14,212 nt of DNA from Xanthobacteraceae bacterium (GTDB lineage Bacteria; Pseudomonadota; Alphaproteobacteria; Rhizobiales; Xanthobacteraceae). The stretch is taken from the NCBI GenBank assembly GCA_030648135.1, contig JAUSIF010000275.1:1-14212 (forward strand). The letters run 5' to 3'. The position numbers were made by a program, and so were the translations under genes. Positions 1 through 7,733 of the stretch are shown in pieces (the first letter of the stretch is position 1; each line of letters starts with the position of its first letter). Below the pieces are notes generated by a model that saw nothing but the letters and a program-made list of their open reading frames with translations, did no database searches and was not told the DNA's origin.

Positions 1-516
1 AATGCGGCGATCTTTCCCGGCCTGCAGGGCGGGCCGCTGATGCACGTGATCGCCGCGAAAGCGGTCGCCTTCGGCGAGGCGCTGCAGCCCGACTTCAAGC
101 TCTATTCCAAGAACGTGGTGGAGAACGCGCGAGCGCTCGCCGAGAACCTGCGCGGCCACGGCTTTGCCATCGTCTCCGGCGGCACCGACACGCATGTGAT
201 GCTGGTCGATCTGCGCCCGAAGCGGCTCACCGGCAAGGTTTCGGAATTGGCGCTCGGGCGCGCGCGCATCACCTGCAACAAGAATGGCGTGCCGTTCGAT
301 CCGGAAAAACCGAGCATCACCTCCGGGATCAGGCTCGGCACGCCCGCCTGCACCACCCGCGGCTTCGGCGTGAAGGAATTCCAGGAGGTCGGCGACCGCA
401 TCGCCGAGGTACTGAACGTGCTCTCGCAGAAGGGCGCGGCGGAAGACGCGCCGGTGGAAGCCGCCGTGCGCGACAAGGTTTCGAAGCTGCTCGCCCGTTT
501 CCCGATTTACGGCTGA
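1..516 (+). CDS. glyA: Serine hydroxymethyltransferase, C-terminal part (5' end outside window)
   Basis: The frame is open from base 1 and ends at a TGA at 514-516, giving 171 residues, about 40% of a normal SHMT of some 430 residues. It begins with the conserved NAAIFPGLQGGPLMHVIAAK stretch, followed by the C-terminal domain with SGGTDTHVMLVDLR and GIRLGTPACTTRG. SHMT is a cytoplasmic, PLP-dependent enzyme that interconverts serine plus tetrahydrofolate with glycine plus methylene-tetrahydrofolate, the main source of one-carbon units. The PLP-binding lysine lies upstream, outside the window, so catalytic integrity cannot be judged here; nothing visible is damaged. nrdR follows 23 bases downstream, an adjacency common in alphaproteobacteria. 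The first ATG in the window (base 40) is an internal methionine, not the start. Confidence 0.97.
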   Translation, partial: NAAIFPGLQGGPLMHVIAAKAVAFGEALQPDFKLYSKNVVENARALAENLRGHGFAIVSGGTDTHVMLVDLRPKRLTGKVSELALGRARITCNKNGVPFDPEKPSITSGIRLGTPACTTRGFGVKEFQEVGDRIAEVLNVLSQKGAAEDAPVEAAVRDKVSKLLARFPIYG

Positions 517-539
517 GCCGGAAAGGAGCGGGGAGGCCG

Positions 540-1022
540 ATGCGCTGTCCTTACTGCCAAAGCCTCGACACGCAGGTGAAGGATTCCCGCCCGACCGAAG
601 ATTCGGCGGTGATCCGGCGCCGGCGCGTGTGCACCAAGTGCAACGGCCGCTTCACCACGTTCGAGCGGGTGCAGCTGCGCGAGCTTACCGTGCTGAAGAG
701 CAGCGGACGGCGCGTGCCGTTCGATCGCGACAAGCTCGCGCGCTCGGTTGAAATCGCGCTGCGCAAGCGCCCGGTCGAGCCCGAGCGGGTCGAGCGCATG
801 ATCTCCGGCATCGTGCGGCGCTTGGAGAGCATGGGGGAGAGCGAGATCGCCTCCTCGGTCATCGGCGAGCTGGTGATGGAAGATCTGAAGCAGCTCGACG
901 ACGTCGCCTATGTGCGCTTCGCCTCGGTCTATCGCAATTTCCGCGAGCCCAAGGACTTCGAAAAGGTGCTGGGCGAACTCGCCCCCGGGAACGGGCGCAA
1001 GAGCTCCGGGTCGGGGGGATGA
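540..1022 (+). CDS. nrdR: Transcriptional repressor NrdR
   Basis: 160 residues, the usual family length. The N-terminal zinc ribbon is intact: Cys3 and Cys6 (MRCPYC) and Cys31 and Cys34 (CTKC), followed by NGRFTTFERVQ. An ATP-cone domain follows from about residue 49 to 139 (VLKSSGRRVPFDRDKL onward, with YVRFASVYRNF near its end). NrdR senses ATP/dATP through the cone and represses ribonucleotide reductase genes by binding NrdR boxes in their promoters; no reductase gene lies in the window, so the targets are elsewhere. The start is fixed by the MRCPYC N-terminus and purine-rich ribosome-binding stretches (AAAGGAGCGGGGAGG) just upstream. Its TGA overlaps the ribD ATG by 4 bases (ATGA), which suggests translational coupling; the nrdR-ribD link is widespread in bacteria. 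Confidence 0.97.
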   Translation: MRCPYCQSLDTQVKDSRPTEDSAVIRRRRVCTKCNGRFTTFERVQLRELTVLKSSGRRVPFDRDKLARSVEIALRKRPVEPERVERMISGIVRRLESMGESEIASSVIGELVMEDLKQLDDVAYVRFASVYRNFREPKDFEKVLGELAPGNGRKSSGSGG

Positions 1023-2170
1023 CGGCATCCGCTCGTGTCGCGGACGCGCCGCTCCCGGCGGAGGCTTGGGACGAGCGCTTGATGGCCGCCGCACTTTCGC
1101 TCGGGCGGCGCAATCTCGGACGCACCCGTCCCAATCCATCAGTCGGCGCGCTGATCGTGAATACCCAGGGCGATCGCCCGATCGTGGTCGGCCGCGGCTT
1201 CACCGCCATCGGCGGCCGGCCACATGCGGAGACCGAAGCCTTGAACGCGGCGGGCGAGGCCGCGCGCGGCGCCACCCTCTATGTGACGCTGGAGCCCTGC
1301 GCGCACCACAGCCGGACCCCGCCCTGCGCCGATGCGATCCTCGCCGCCGGGATCGCGCGCGTGGTGGTGGCGATGGAAGACCCCAATCCGCGCGTGCAGG
1401 GACAAGGCATCGCCCAGCTGCGCGAGGCCGGCGTCGCGATCACGCTCGGGATCGGCGCCGCCGCGGCGAGGATCGCCCACGCCGGGCACACGCGCCGCTT
1501 CGTCCACGGCCGGCCGCATGTCATCCTCAAGCTCGCGGTCGCCGCCGACGGCAAGACCGGATTGGCCGGCCGCCGCCCCGCTAGCATCTCCTGCGAGGAG
1601 TCGCGCGCCGAGGCCCATATGCTGCGCGCGACCTCCGATGCGGTGCTGGTCGGCGTCGGCACGGTCATGGCCGACGATCCGCGGCTCAATTGCCGGCTGC
1701 CCGGCATGAGCGACCGCTCGCCGCTCCGGATCGTGCTCGACGGCGGCTTGCGGATTCCGCTGCAATCGAAACTGGTGCGGACGGCGAAGGAAATTTCGCT
1801 CTGGATCGTCGCCCGCCAGGACGCCGCCGGAGAAGCGGAAGCGCCGCTCAAGAGCGCCGGCTGCGAGGTGATCAGGGTCGCGGCCGGAGCCGACGGAAAG
1901 GTCGATCTCGGAGCCGCGCTGCGCTATCTCTGCGCGCGCGGAATCACCCGGCTCCTGGTCGAGGGCGGGCCGATTATCTCCGCGGCGCTGGTGAAGTCCG
2001 ATCTTGTCGACGAGGCGGTGATCGTGTGCTCGCCCACGCCGCTCGGCGCCGACGCGATCCCGGCGCTCGAGGGCATGCCGCTCGAAGCGCTGGTGGAGTC
2101 GCAGAAATTCAAGCTGATCGACCGCCGCCGCGTCGGCGTCGACACCTTATTGCGTCTGTTCCGGAGTTAG
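1019..2170 (+). CDS. ribD: Bifunctional riboflavin biosynthesis deaminase/reductase RibD
   Basis: 383 residues, normal for the two-domain enzyme. The N-terminal cytidine-deaminase-like domain (about 15-150) carries the zinc site: His69 and catalytic Glu71 in HAETEAL, and Cys94 and Cys103 in EPCAHHSRTPPCAD. The C-terminal reductase domain (about 160-383) has PHVILKLAVAADGKTG, VGVGTVMADDPRLNCR and the VEGGPIISAAL strand-loop. RibD deaminates the pyrimidine product of GTP cyclohydrolase II and then reduces the ribosyl side chain with NADPH, in the cytoplasm. The ATG overlaps the nrdR stop by 4 bases and ribE starts 3 bases after the TAG stop. No gene for the GTP cyclohydrolase II or DHBP synthase steps (ribA/ribB/ribBA) is in the window, so these must be encoded elsewhere. 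Confidence 0.97.
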   Translation: MTASARVADAPLPAEAWDERLMAAALSLGRRNLGRTRPNPSVGALIVNTQGDRPIVVGRGFTAIGGRPHAETEALNAAGEAARGATLYVTLEPCAHHSRTPPCADAILAAGIARVVVAMEDPNPRVQGQGIAQLREAGVAITLGIGAAAARIAHAGHTRRFVHGRPHVILKLAVAADGKTGLAGRRPASISCEESRAEAHMLRATSDAVLVGVGTVMADDPRLNCRLPGMSDRSPLRIVLDGGLRIPLQSKLVRTAKEISLWIVARQDAAGEAEAPLKSAGCEVIRVAAGADGKVDLGAALRYLCARGITRLLVEGGPIISAALVKSDLVDEAVIVCSPTPLGADAIPALEGMPLEALVESQKFKLIDRRRVGVDTLLRLFRS

Positions 2171-2173
2171 CGC

Positions 2174-2776
2174 TTGTTCACCGGGCTCGTCAGCGATCTC
2201 GGCCGGCTCGTCTCGGTGAAGGCGAAGGGCAAGCTCAAGCGCCTGCGCATTAAATGCCGTTATCCCGTGCGCTCGCTCGCGATCGGCGCCTCGATCGCGG
2301 TCGACGGCATCTGCTTCACCGTCGTCGCCAAAGGAAAGCAGGGGAAGGGCAGCTGGTTCGAGGTCGAGGCCGGCGCCGAGACGCTGAAGCGCACCACCGC
2401 CGGCCATTGGGCGGCGGGAAAGCAACTCAATCTCGAGCGTGCGCTCAAGATGGGCGATGAGCTCGGCGGCCATCTCCTCACCGGCCATATCGACGGCGTC
2501 GCCAAAATTCTCGCGCGCGAGGATGTGGGCGACATGGCGCGCCTGCGCCTCGGCGCGCCCGCCCGTCTCGCCCGCCTCATCGCGCCCAAAGGCTCCGTCG
2601 CCCTCGACGGCATCTCGCTCACCGTGAACGAAGTCATGGGCGCCGAGTTCACCGTATTCATCATTCCGCATACCTTCGCCGCCACCCATTGGAAAGCGAT
2701 CCGTGCGGGCGCCAAGGCGAACCTCGAGGTCGATCTGATCGCGCGCTATCTGGCGCGCCTTGCGGAGGCGCGCTGA
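2174..2776 (+). CDS. ribE: Riboflavin synthase, alpha subunit (TTG start)
   Basis: 200 residues made of two homologous lumazine-binding barrels. The first starts with MFTGLV and includes SIAVDGICFTVV; the second runs from about residue 97 with GHLLTGHIDGVAKI and includes GSVALDGISLTVNEV. The enzyme dismutates two 6,7-dimethyl-8-ribityllumazine molecules into riboflavin and the pyrimidine that RibH recycles. The start is set at TTG 2174 because the family N-terminus MFTG is almost invariant (it is part of the active site) and coincides with this codon; no ATG or GTG fits. The ribD TAG ends at 2170, so only three bases separate the genes and no independent Shine-Dalgarno sequence is evident beyond GGAG at 2163-2166 within the ribD end. 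Re-initiation by ribosomes finishing ribD is therefore likely. The gene is called ribC in E. coli. Confidence 0.95.
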   Translation: MFTGLVSDLGRLVSVKAKGKLKRLRIKCRYPVRSLAIGASIAVDGICFTVVAKGKQGKGSWFEVEAGAETLKRTTAGHWAAGKQLNLERALKMGDELGGHLLTGHIDGVAKILAREDVGDMARLRLGAPARLARLIAPKGSVALDGISLTVNEVMGAEFTVFIIPHTFAATHWKAIRAGAKANLEVDLIARYLARLAEAR

Positions 2777-2817
2777 GCGCTGTACCTCACGGCTGATCGA
2801 AATGCGGGGGTTGCACC

Positions 2818-3309
2818 ATGAATCAAACGCGGCCGAAGCGTCCGGTCGAGGAAGCGCCCTTGCTGGGCGCCCGCATTCTGGTGATCGAGTCGCGGTTTCA
2901 CGAGGAAATCGCCGACGAGCTGGTAGCGGGCGCGCTGGCGCGGCTGGAGTCCGCGCGGGTCAGGATCGAGCCCATCGCGGTGCCCGGCGCGCTCGAAATC
3001 CCGATCGCGGCGGCGATCGTGCTGGAAGCCGCCGCCAACGCCGGGACCCCGTTCGCCGGCTTGGTCGCGCTCGGCTGCGTCATCCGCGGCGAGACCCCGC
3101 ATTTCGACATCGTCGCGCGGGAATCCGCGCGCGCGCTCATGGATCTCGCGATGGCGCGGCGCATCGCCTTGGGCAACGGCATTCTCACCGTCGAGAACGA
3201 GGCCCAGGCCTGGGCGCGCGCCCGCCGCACCGAAGGCGACAGGGGCGGGCGAGCCGCTTCCGCCGCGCTCGCGCTGGTGCGCATCGCGCGCGCGCGCGCG
3301 GCCGGGTGA
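2818..3309 (+). CDS. ribH: 6,7-dimethyl-8-ribityllumazine synthase
   Basis: 163 residues, family-typical. Landmarks in order: ILVIESRFHEEI (phosphate/substrate loop, about 20-31), VPGALEIP (55-62), GCVIRGETPHFDIVARES with the catalytic His95, and GNGILTVENEAQAWAR (119-135), then the DRGGRAA loop. The enzyme condenses the RibD-derived pyrimidine (after dephosphorylation) with 3,4-dihydroxy-2-butanone 4-phosphate and forms icosahedral or pentameric particles. The ATG is 41 bases after ribE with only a weak GGGGG upstream. The last codons contain a perfect (CG)8 run at 3285-3300 coding for an Ala-Arg alternation; it does not disturb the frame. nusB begins 7 bases downstream, the common ribH-nusB coupling. 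Confidence 0.96.
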   Translation: MNQTRPKRPVEEAPLLGARILVIESRFHEEIADELVAGALARLESARVRIEPIAVPGALEIPIAAAIVLEAAANAGTPFAGLVALGCVIRGETPHFDIVARESARALMDLAMARRIALGNGILTVENEAQAWARARRTEGDRGGRAASAALALVRIARARAAG

Positions 3310-3316
3310 GGGCGCC

Positions 3317-3787
3317 ATGGCGAAGCTGCTCGGGCGTAGCGCCGCGCGGCTCGCCGCCGTTCAGGCGCTCTATCAGATGGACATCGCCGGCACTTCGCTT
3401 TCCGACATTCTCGCCGAGTTCGAGGGCCATTGGATGAGCCGCGAGGTCGAGGGCACGCGCTATGCGGACGCCGAGGCCGCATATTTCCGCGATGTCGTCT
3501 CCGGTGTCCTGCGCGAGCAGCGCGCGCTCGATCCGCTGGTCGATGATGCGCTGGTCAAGGGCTGGCCGCTGAAGCGGGTCGAGACGGTGCTGCGCGCGGT
3601 GTTGCGCGCGGGCGCCTATGAGCTCGTGCACCGCGCGGACGTACCGGCGCGGGTGGTGGTGAGCGAATATGTCGATGTCGCCGCCGCCTTCCTCGACGGC
3701 GAGGAAACCGGCATGGTCAATGCCGTGCTCGATCAGCTGGCGCGGCGCGCGCGCGCGCCCGAATTCCAGACACCCGCGGCGGGATGA
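3317..3787 (+). CDS. nusB: Transcription antitermination protein NusB
   Basis: 156 residues, all-helical NusB fold. Recognisable family segments are RSAARLAAVQALYQMDIAG near the N-terminus, YFRDVVSGVL in the middle, and the C-terminal block ETVLRAVLRAGAYELV followed by ARVVVSEYVDVAAAF and MVNAVLDQLAR. NusB with NusE (ribosomal protein S10) binds boxA RNA and supports antitermination of rRNA transcription. The ATG follows GTGAGGG at 3306-3312 with good spacing. The gene lies between ribH (7-base gap) and thiL (4-base gap), so it should be on the riboflavin-thiamine operon transcript. No anomalies seen. Confidence 0.95.
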   Translation: MAKLLGRSAARLAAVQALYQMDIAGTSLSDILAEFEGHWMSREVEGTRYADAEAAYFRDVVSGVLREQRALDPLVDDALVKGWPLKRVETVLRAVLRAGAYELVHRADVPARVVVSEYVDVAAAFLDGEETGMVNAVLDQLARRARAPEFQTPAAG

Positions 3788-3791
3788 TCCG

Positions 3792-4808
3792 ATGCGCGGC
3801 AACAAACCGCCCAAGAAACCGTCAAAGAGCGGAGAGGATCGACTGATCGAGCGTTTTTTCCGCCCGCTGGCGAAGCATCCGGCCGCGCTCGGGCTCATGG
3901 ACGACGTGGCGCTCATGACCCCGCCGGCGGGAGCGGACCTCGTGCTCAAGACCGATGCGATCATCGGCGGCGTGCATTTCTTTCCCGACGACGCGGCCGA
4001 TGCGGTGGCGAAGAAGGCGCTGCGGGTGAATCTCTCCGATCTCGCCGCCAAGGGAGCGAAACCGGCGGGCTTCCTGCTCGCGCTCGCGCTGCCCCAGGAT
4101 ATCGGCGAGGATTGGCTCGCGGATTTCGCGCGCGGGCTCGGCGCCGATGCCGATTCCTATGGCTGCCCGCTGCTCGGCGGCGACACCGATTTGACGCCGG
4201 GACCGGTGACGATTTCCATCGCCGCTTTCGGTTTTGTGCCGCATGGCGCGATGGTCCGGCGCGCCGGCGCGAAGGCGGGCGAGACGGTGGTGGCGACCGG
4301 CAGCATCGGCGACGCCGCGCTCGGGCTCCTGTTGCGGCGCGAGCCGAAGCGTCCGGTCTTCGCCAAGCTCGACGGCAAGGCGAAAGCGCATCTCGCCGAG
4401 CGCTATCTGTTGCCGCAGCCGCGGCTCGCGCTTGCGAGCGCGCTGCGCGAGCATGCCTCGGCGGCGATCGATGTCTCCGACGGACTGGTGGGCGATCTGA
4501 TGAAGCTCGCCGCGGTCTCCGGCGTGGGCGCGCAGATCGAGGTGAAGCGCGTGCCGTTCTCTCCCGCGGCGAGGATGGTGCTCGCCGCCGAGCCCTCGCT
4601 CACAGAGACCGCGCTCACCGGCGGTGACGATTACGAAATTCTAGCCACCGTGCCTGCCGAACGGCTGGCATCGTTCCAGGCTGCGGCAAAAAGCGCGGGC
4701 GTGGAATTGACCGCGATCGGCCGCATCGAGCCGAGCGAGGGGGTCGAGGTGCTCGCGGAGGACGGCCGGCCGCTCGCGCTCGCGCGCACCTCGTTCAGCC
4801 ATTTCTGA
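3792..4808 (+). CDS. thiL: Thiamine-monophosphate kinase ThiL
   Basis: 338 residues from ATG 3792. The usual family N-terminus (SGEDRLI..FRPLA) is preceded here by 12 residues rich in Lys and Pro (RGNKPPKKPSK). I see no alternative ATG/GTG/TTG nearer SGEDR, so the short basic extension is probably real. Domain signs are DDVALM (metal and phosphate site), KTDAIIGGVHF, LSDLAAKGAKPAGFLLALALP, the GGDTD motif, DVSDGLVGDLMKLA and TGGDDYEILATVP. ThiL uses ATP to convert thiamine monophosphate to thiamine diphosphate, the active cofactor, in the cytoplasm. A longer in-frame opening reaches back into nusB to 3669, but that part overlaps a well-conserved gene and is rejected. It is the last gene of the tight upstream run; 183 bases follow before hppA. 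Confidence 0.94.
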   Translation: MRGNKPPKKPSKSGEDRLIERFFRPLAKHPAALGLMDDVALMTPPAGADLVLKTDAIIGGVHFFPDDAADAVAKKALRVNLSDLAAKGAKPAGFLLALALPQDIGEDWLADFARGLGADADSYGCPLLGGDTDLTPGPVTISIAAFGFVPHGAMVRRAGAKAGETVVATGSIGDAALGLLLRREPKRPVFAKLDGKAKAHLAERYLLPQPRLALASALREHASAAIDVSDGLVGDLMKLAAVSGVGAQIEVKRVPFSPAARMVLAAEPSLTETALTGGDDYEILATVPAERLASFQAAAKSAGVELTAIGRIEPSEGVEVLAEDGRPLALARTSFSHF

Positions 4809-4991
4809 TGCTTGCGGATAAGCCGCGAAAATACCGGGGCAGCGGCCGGAAACCATTGCTTCGGCAGGGCATCTTTGGCAATGTCCGCGCCGCCTCGCGC
4901 CCCAGGGGAGCGCGCCGGGGTTGCCGCGAGCGCCGTGCGCGTTCACCGGAAAGCTTCCTGCAAAATCGAACCCGAACCTGAGGTGGAATCC

Positions 4992-7124
4992 ATGATTGCT
5001 ATGTGGCTGATCATCGCCTGCGGCCTGGCCTCGATCGTGTACGGCGTCTGGGCGATCCAGTCGGTGATGGCTGCCGATGCCGGTACCGCCCGCATGCAGG
5101 AGGTTTCGGCGGCGATCCGCGAGGGTGCCCAAGCCTATCTGCGCCGCCAGTACCTCACCATCGGAGTGGTCGGCGCCGTCATCTTCCTGATTGTCGGCTG
5201 GTTCCTGGGCTGGCTGGTGGCGGTCGGCTACGCCATCGGCGCGCTGCTCTCGGGCGCGACCGGCTTCATCGGCATGAACGTCTCGGTGCGGGCCAATGTC
5301 CGCACCGCCCAGGCCGCCACCAAGTCGCTGGCGGAGGGATTGGAGCTCGCCTTCACCTCGGGTGCGATCACCGGAATGCTGGTCGCGGGCTTGGCGCTGC
5401 TCGGCGTCTCGGTCTATTTCTTCCTGCTCACCGCCGGACTCGGCTATCGGGTCTCCGACCGCGTCGTGGTCGATGCGCTGGTGGCGCTCGGCTTCGGCGC
5501 CTCGCTGATCTCGATCTTCGCCCGTCTCGGCGGCGGCATCTTCACCAAGGGCGCCGACGTGGGCGGCGATCTCGTCGGCAAGGTCGAAGCCGGCATTCCC
5601 GAGGACGATCCACGCAATCCCGCCACCATCGCCGACAACGTCGGCGACAATGTCGGCGACTGCGCCGGCATGGCAGCCGATTTGTTCGAAACCTATGCGG
5701 TGACCGTGGTTGCCACCATGGTGCTGGCCGCGATCTTCTTTGCCGGCCAGCCGGTGCTGTACGCGATGCTGATCTATCCGCTCGCCATCTGCGCGGCCTG
5801 CATCCTCACCTCGATCGCCGGCACCTTCTTCGTCAAACTCGGGCGCAGCCAATCGATCATGGGCGCGCTCTACAAGGGTCTGATCGCCTCGGCGGTGCTC
5901 TCGCTCGCGGCACTCGCCATCGTCACCCAGTTGCTGATCGGCTTCGGCGCCGAACTGAAGACCACCGGCGGGGTGGCGTTCACCGGCGAGAAGCTGTTCT
6001 GGTGCGGAGCGGTCGGTCTCCTCGTCACCGGTGCGATCGTGTGGATCACCGAATATTATACCGGCATCGGCTTCCGTCCGGTGCGGTCGATCGCGTCGGC
6101 CTCGATCACCGGCCACGGCACCAACATCATCCAGGGGCTGGCGGTGTCGATGGAGGCGACCGCATTACCGGCGCTCGTCATCATCGCGGGCATCATCGTG
6201 ACCAACCAGCTGGCCGGGCTGTTCGGCATCGCCATCGCGGTCACCACCATGTTGGCGCTCGCCGGCATGATTGTCGCGCTCGACGCCTTCGGGCCGGTGA
6301 CCGACAATGCCGGCGGCATCGCCGAAATGGCGGGCCTGCCGAAAGAGGTGCGCAAGTCGACCGACGCGCTCGACGCCGTCGGCAACACCACCAAGGCCGT
6401 GACCAAGGGCTATGCCATCGGCTCGGCCGGTCTCGGCGCGTTGGTGCTGTTCGCGGCCTATACCTCGGACCTCGATTACTTCATCAAGAATGCCGCGCAG
6501 TTTCCCTATTTCCAGGGCGTGCGCCTCGATTTCTCGCTCACCAACCCGTACGTGATGGTCGGCCTCCTGTTCGGCGGCCTGTTGCCGTATCTGTTCGGCT
6601 CCATGGGCATGAGGGCGGTCGGCCGCGCCGCCGGCGCCATCGTGGAAGAGGTGCGCCGCCAGTTTCGCGAGAAGCCCGGCATCATGCGCGGCACCGACCG
6701 GCCGGATTATTCCCGCGCCGTCGACATGCTCACGCGCGCCGCGATCAAGGAGATGATCGTGCCCTCGCTGTTGCCGGTGCTAAGCCCGGTGGTGGTTTAT
6801 TTCCTGGTCTATTGGATCGCCGGCGGCGGGGCGGCGGGTAAGTCGGCGGCGTTCTCGGCGGTCGGCGCTTTGCTGTTGGGCGTCATCGTCACCGGGCTGT
6901 TCGTCGCGATCTCGATGACCTCGGGCGGCGGCGCCTGGGACAACGCCAAGAAATACATCGAGGATGGCCATTACGGCGGCAAGGGCTCGGAGACCCACAG
7001 GGCCGCCGTTACCGGCGACACCGTCGGCGATCCCTACAAGGACACCGCCGGCCCGGCGGTCAATCCGATGATCAAGATCACCAATATCGTGGCGCTGCTG
7101 CTGCTCGCGATCCTGGCGCACTGA
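4992..7124 (+). CDS. hppA: K+-independent membrane proton-pumping pyrophosphatase
   Basis: 710 residues, a polytopic inner-membrane protein with many hydrophobic segments (about 16 expected in the family). It couples hydrolysis of cytoplasmic pyrophosphate to proton export. Active-site landmarks are EGAQAYLRRQY (44-54), DVGGDLVGKVE (189-199), the acidic NVGDNVGDCAGMAADLFETY (216-235), DAFGPVTDNAGGIAEM (431-446) and the C-terminal GGAWDNAKKYIEDG and GDTVGDPYKDTAGPAVNPM. Lys468 in GNTTKA is the published hallmark of the K+-independent subfamily (Ala in K+-dependent enzymes), so K+ should not be needed. ATG 4992 is chosen because GAGGTGGA lies just upstream and the hydrophobic first helix begins there; the 60 in-frame codons upstream look non-coding. 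No confident promoter was found in 4809-4991. It converges on bamE. Confidence 0.97.
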   Translation: MIAMWLIIACGLASIVYGVWAIQSVMAADAGTARMQEVSAAIREGAQAYLRRQYLTIGVVGAVIFLIVGWFLGWLVAVGYAIGALLSGATGFIGMNVSVRANVRTAQAATKSLAEGLELAFTSGAITGMLVAGLALLGVSVYFFLLTAGLGYRVSDRVVVDALVALGFGASLISIFARLGGGIFTKGADVGGDLVGKVEAGIPEDDPRNPATIADNVGDNVGDCAGMAADLFETYAVTVVATMVLAAIFFAGQPVLYAMLIYPLAICAACILTSIAGTFFVKLGRSQSIMGALYKGLIASAVLSLAALAIVTQLLIGFGAELKTTGGVAFTGEKLFWCGAVGLLVTGAIVWITEYYTGIGFRPVRSIASASITGHGTNIIQGLAVSMEATALPALVIIAGIIVTNQLAGLFGIAIAVTTMLALAGMIVALDAFGPVTDNAGGIAEMAGLPKEVRKSTDALDAVGNTTKAVTKGYAIGSAGLGALVLFAAYTSDLDYFIKNAAQFPYFQGVRLDFSLTNPYVMVGLLFGGLLPYLFGSMGMRAVGRAAGAIVEEVRRQFREKPGIMRGTDRPDYSRAVDMLTRAAIKEMIVPSLLPVLSPVVVYFLVYWIAGGGAAGKSAAFSAVGALLLGVIVTGLFVAISMTSGGGAWDNAKKYIEDGHYGGKGSETHRAAVTGDTVGDPYKDTAGPAVNPMIKITNIVALLLLAILAH

Positions 7125-7147
7125 ACGCGTGCGATCCGAACGAAACA

Positions 7148-7168
7148 GCCCGCGCTTCCGCCGCGGGC
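7148..7168. terminator. Candidate bidirectional hairpin between hppA and bamE
   Basis: A perfect 7-bp stem (GCCCGCG at 7148-7154 with CGCGGGC at 7162-7168) and a 7-base loop sits in the 67-base gap between two convergent stop codons. On the plus strand it is followed by GTTCTCG, and on the minus strand by a TGTTTCG stretch, so the U-tracts are weak in both directions. Position and stem strength suggest a shared terminator; efficiency is uncertain. Confidence 0.5.
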
Positions 7169-7191
7169 CGTTCTCGTCCACCAAGTCCGGA

Positions 7192-7662
7192 TCACTGGTT
7201 GGGCGTGATACGCAACATGGAGGCACCGAAGATCTGCCGCAGCAAGCTGAGATCCTGGCCGCCCGTCGGCGTGGTCCGGCTCACGAAATCGAATACCTTG
7301 CCGTCCTTGAGGCCGTAATTGGCGACCCGCTCGACGCGGCGTCCCTGATCGAAATAGATCGCGAGCACGCGCTGGTCGACCACCTCGTCCTTGAGAAAAG
7401 CGACTTTCTTCTCCGATTTCTGCGAGATGTAATAGAACGCCTCGCCGCTCACGGTCGCGATCGTCGAGGGAGTGCCGAGAACGAGCAGCACCTGTTCCTG
7501 GCTGGCGCCGATCGGCACCTGTTCGAGCTGGGCCTGATCGAACACATAGCCGCGCTGATAAGTGGTGCCAAAGCAGCCGGCGAGCAACAAGGACAGGCCG
7601 GCCGCCGCGGCGATCCGACAGAAGGCGCGGCCGAGCGGGTTGCGAAGCGGTCCGTAACCCAT
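7192..7662 (-). CDS. bamE: BamE/SmpA-OmlA family outer membrane lipoprotein
   Basis: 156 residues from the ATG at 7662 (minus strand). The N-terminus has basic residues, a hydrophobic stretch (IAAAAGLSLLLAGC) and a lipobox LAGC with Cys30, as expected for a signal-peptidase II substrate. The mature part begins FGTTYQRGYVFDQAQLEQV and carries the BamE core: VPIGASQEQVLLVLGTPS, FYYISQ and DQRVLAIYFD. BamE is an accessory subunit of the BAM complex that folds beta-barrel proteins into the outer membrane; a longer C-terminal tail (GLKDGKVFDFVSRTTPTG) is usual in alphaproteobacteria. An upstream start at 7707 would put the translation start beyond the signal peptide and into the divergent promoter region, so 7662 is preferred; GAGGCGAGA lies upstream of it. 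The gene is divergent from the cytochrome bc1 chaperone gene. Confidence 0.9.
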   Translation of the reverse strand: MGYGPLRNPLGRAFCRIAAAAGLSLLLAGCFGTTYQRGYVFDQAQLEQVPIGASQEQVLLVLGTPSTIATVSGEAFYYISQKSEKKVAFLKDEVVDQRVLAIYFDQGRRVERVANYGLKDGKVFDFVSRTTPTGGQDLSLLRQIFGASMLRITPNQ

Positions 7663-7704
7663 CCGATTTTCTCGCCTCAGCAGACTTGTCACGGCCCCGC
7701 GCCT

Positions 7705-7733
7705 CAATTACCCCGCGCATGGCGGAAACGCAA
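7705..7733 (-). promoter_or_regulatory. Candidate sigma-70 promoter for bamE
   Basis: On the minus strand, TTGCGT (plus-strand 7728-7733) and TAATTG (7705-7710) are separated by exactly 17 bases. Predicted transcription would start near 7698, giving a leader of about 36 bases to the ATG at 7662. The elements match E. coli-type -35 and -10 boxes moderately. On the plus strand a TTGTCA at 7686-7691 could serve the divergent gene, but its -10 (TACCCC) is poor. Confidence 0.4.

Noticed and set aside
2777..2817. FMN riboswitch near the riboflavin genes
   Set aside because: The gaps in the rib cluster are far too short for the RFN element and its conserved blocks are not seen.
4812..4991. 60-residue N-terminal extension of the pyrophosphatase
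   Set aside because: Open in frame, but the extension is not hydrophobic or family-like, and a clear GAGGTGGA ribosome-binding site precedes ATG 4992.
4809..4991. Promoter for hppA in the 183-base gap after thiL
   Set aside because: I found only poorly matching -35/-10 pairs and imperfect GC-rich inverted repeats (around 4895-4922); none is strong enough to call.
4641..6116. 491-codon open frame on the minus strand opposite hppA
   Set aside because: It is antisense to a strongly conserved pyrophosphatase, is rich in Asp/Glu/His/Arg/Gly as expected from the complement of high-GC codons, and shows no recognisable domain.
5003..6841. 612-codon plus-strand open frame in another phase of hppA
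   Set aside because: Arg/His/Gly-rich translation typical of an off-frame reading of a high-GC gene; hppA in its own frame carries all family motifs.
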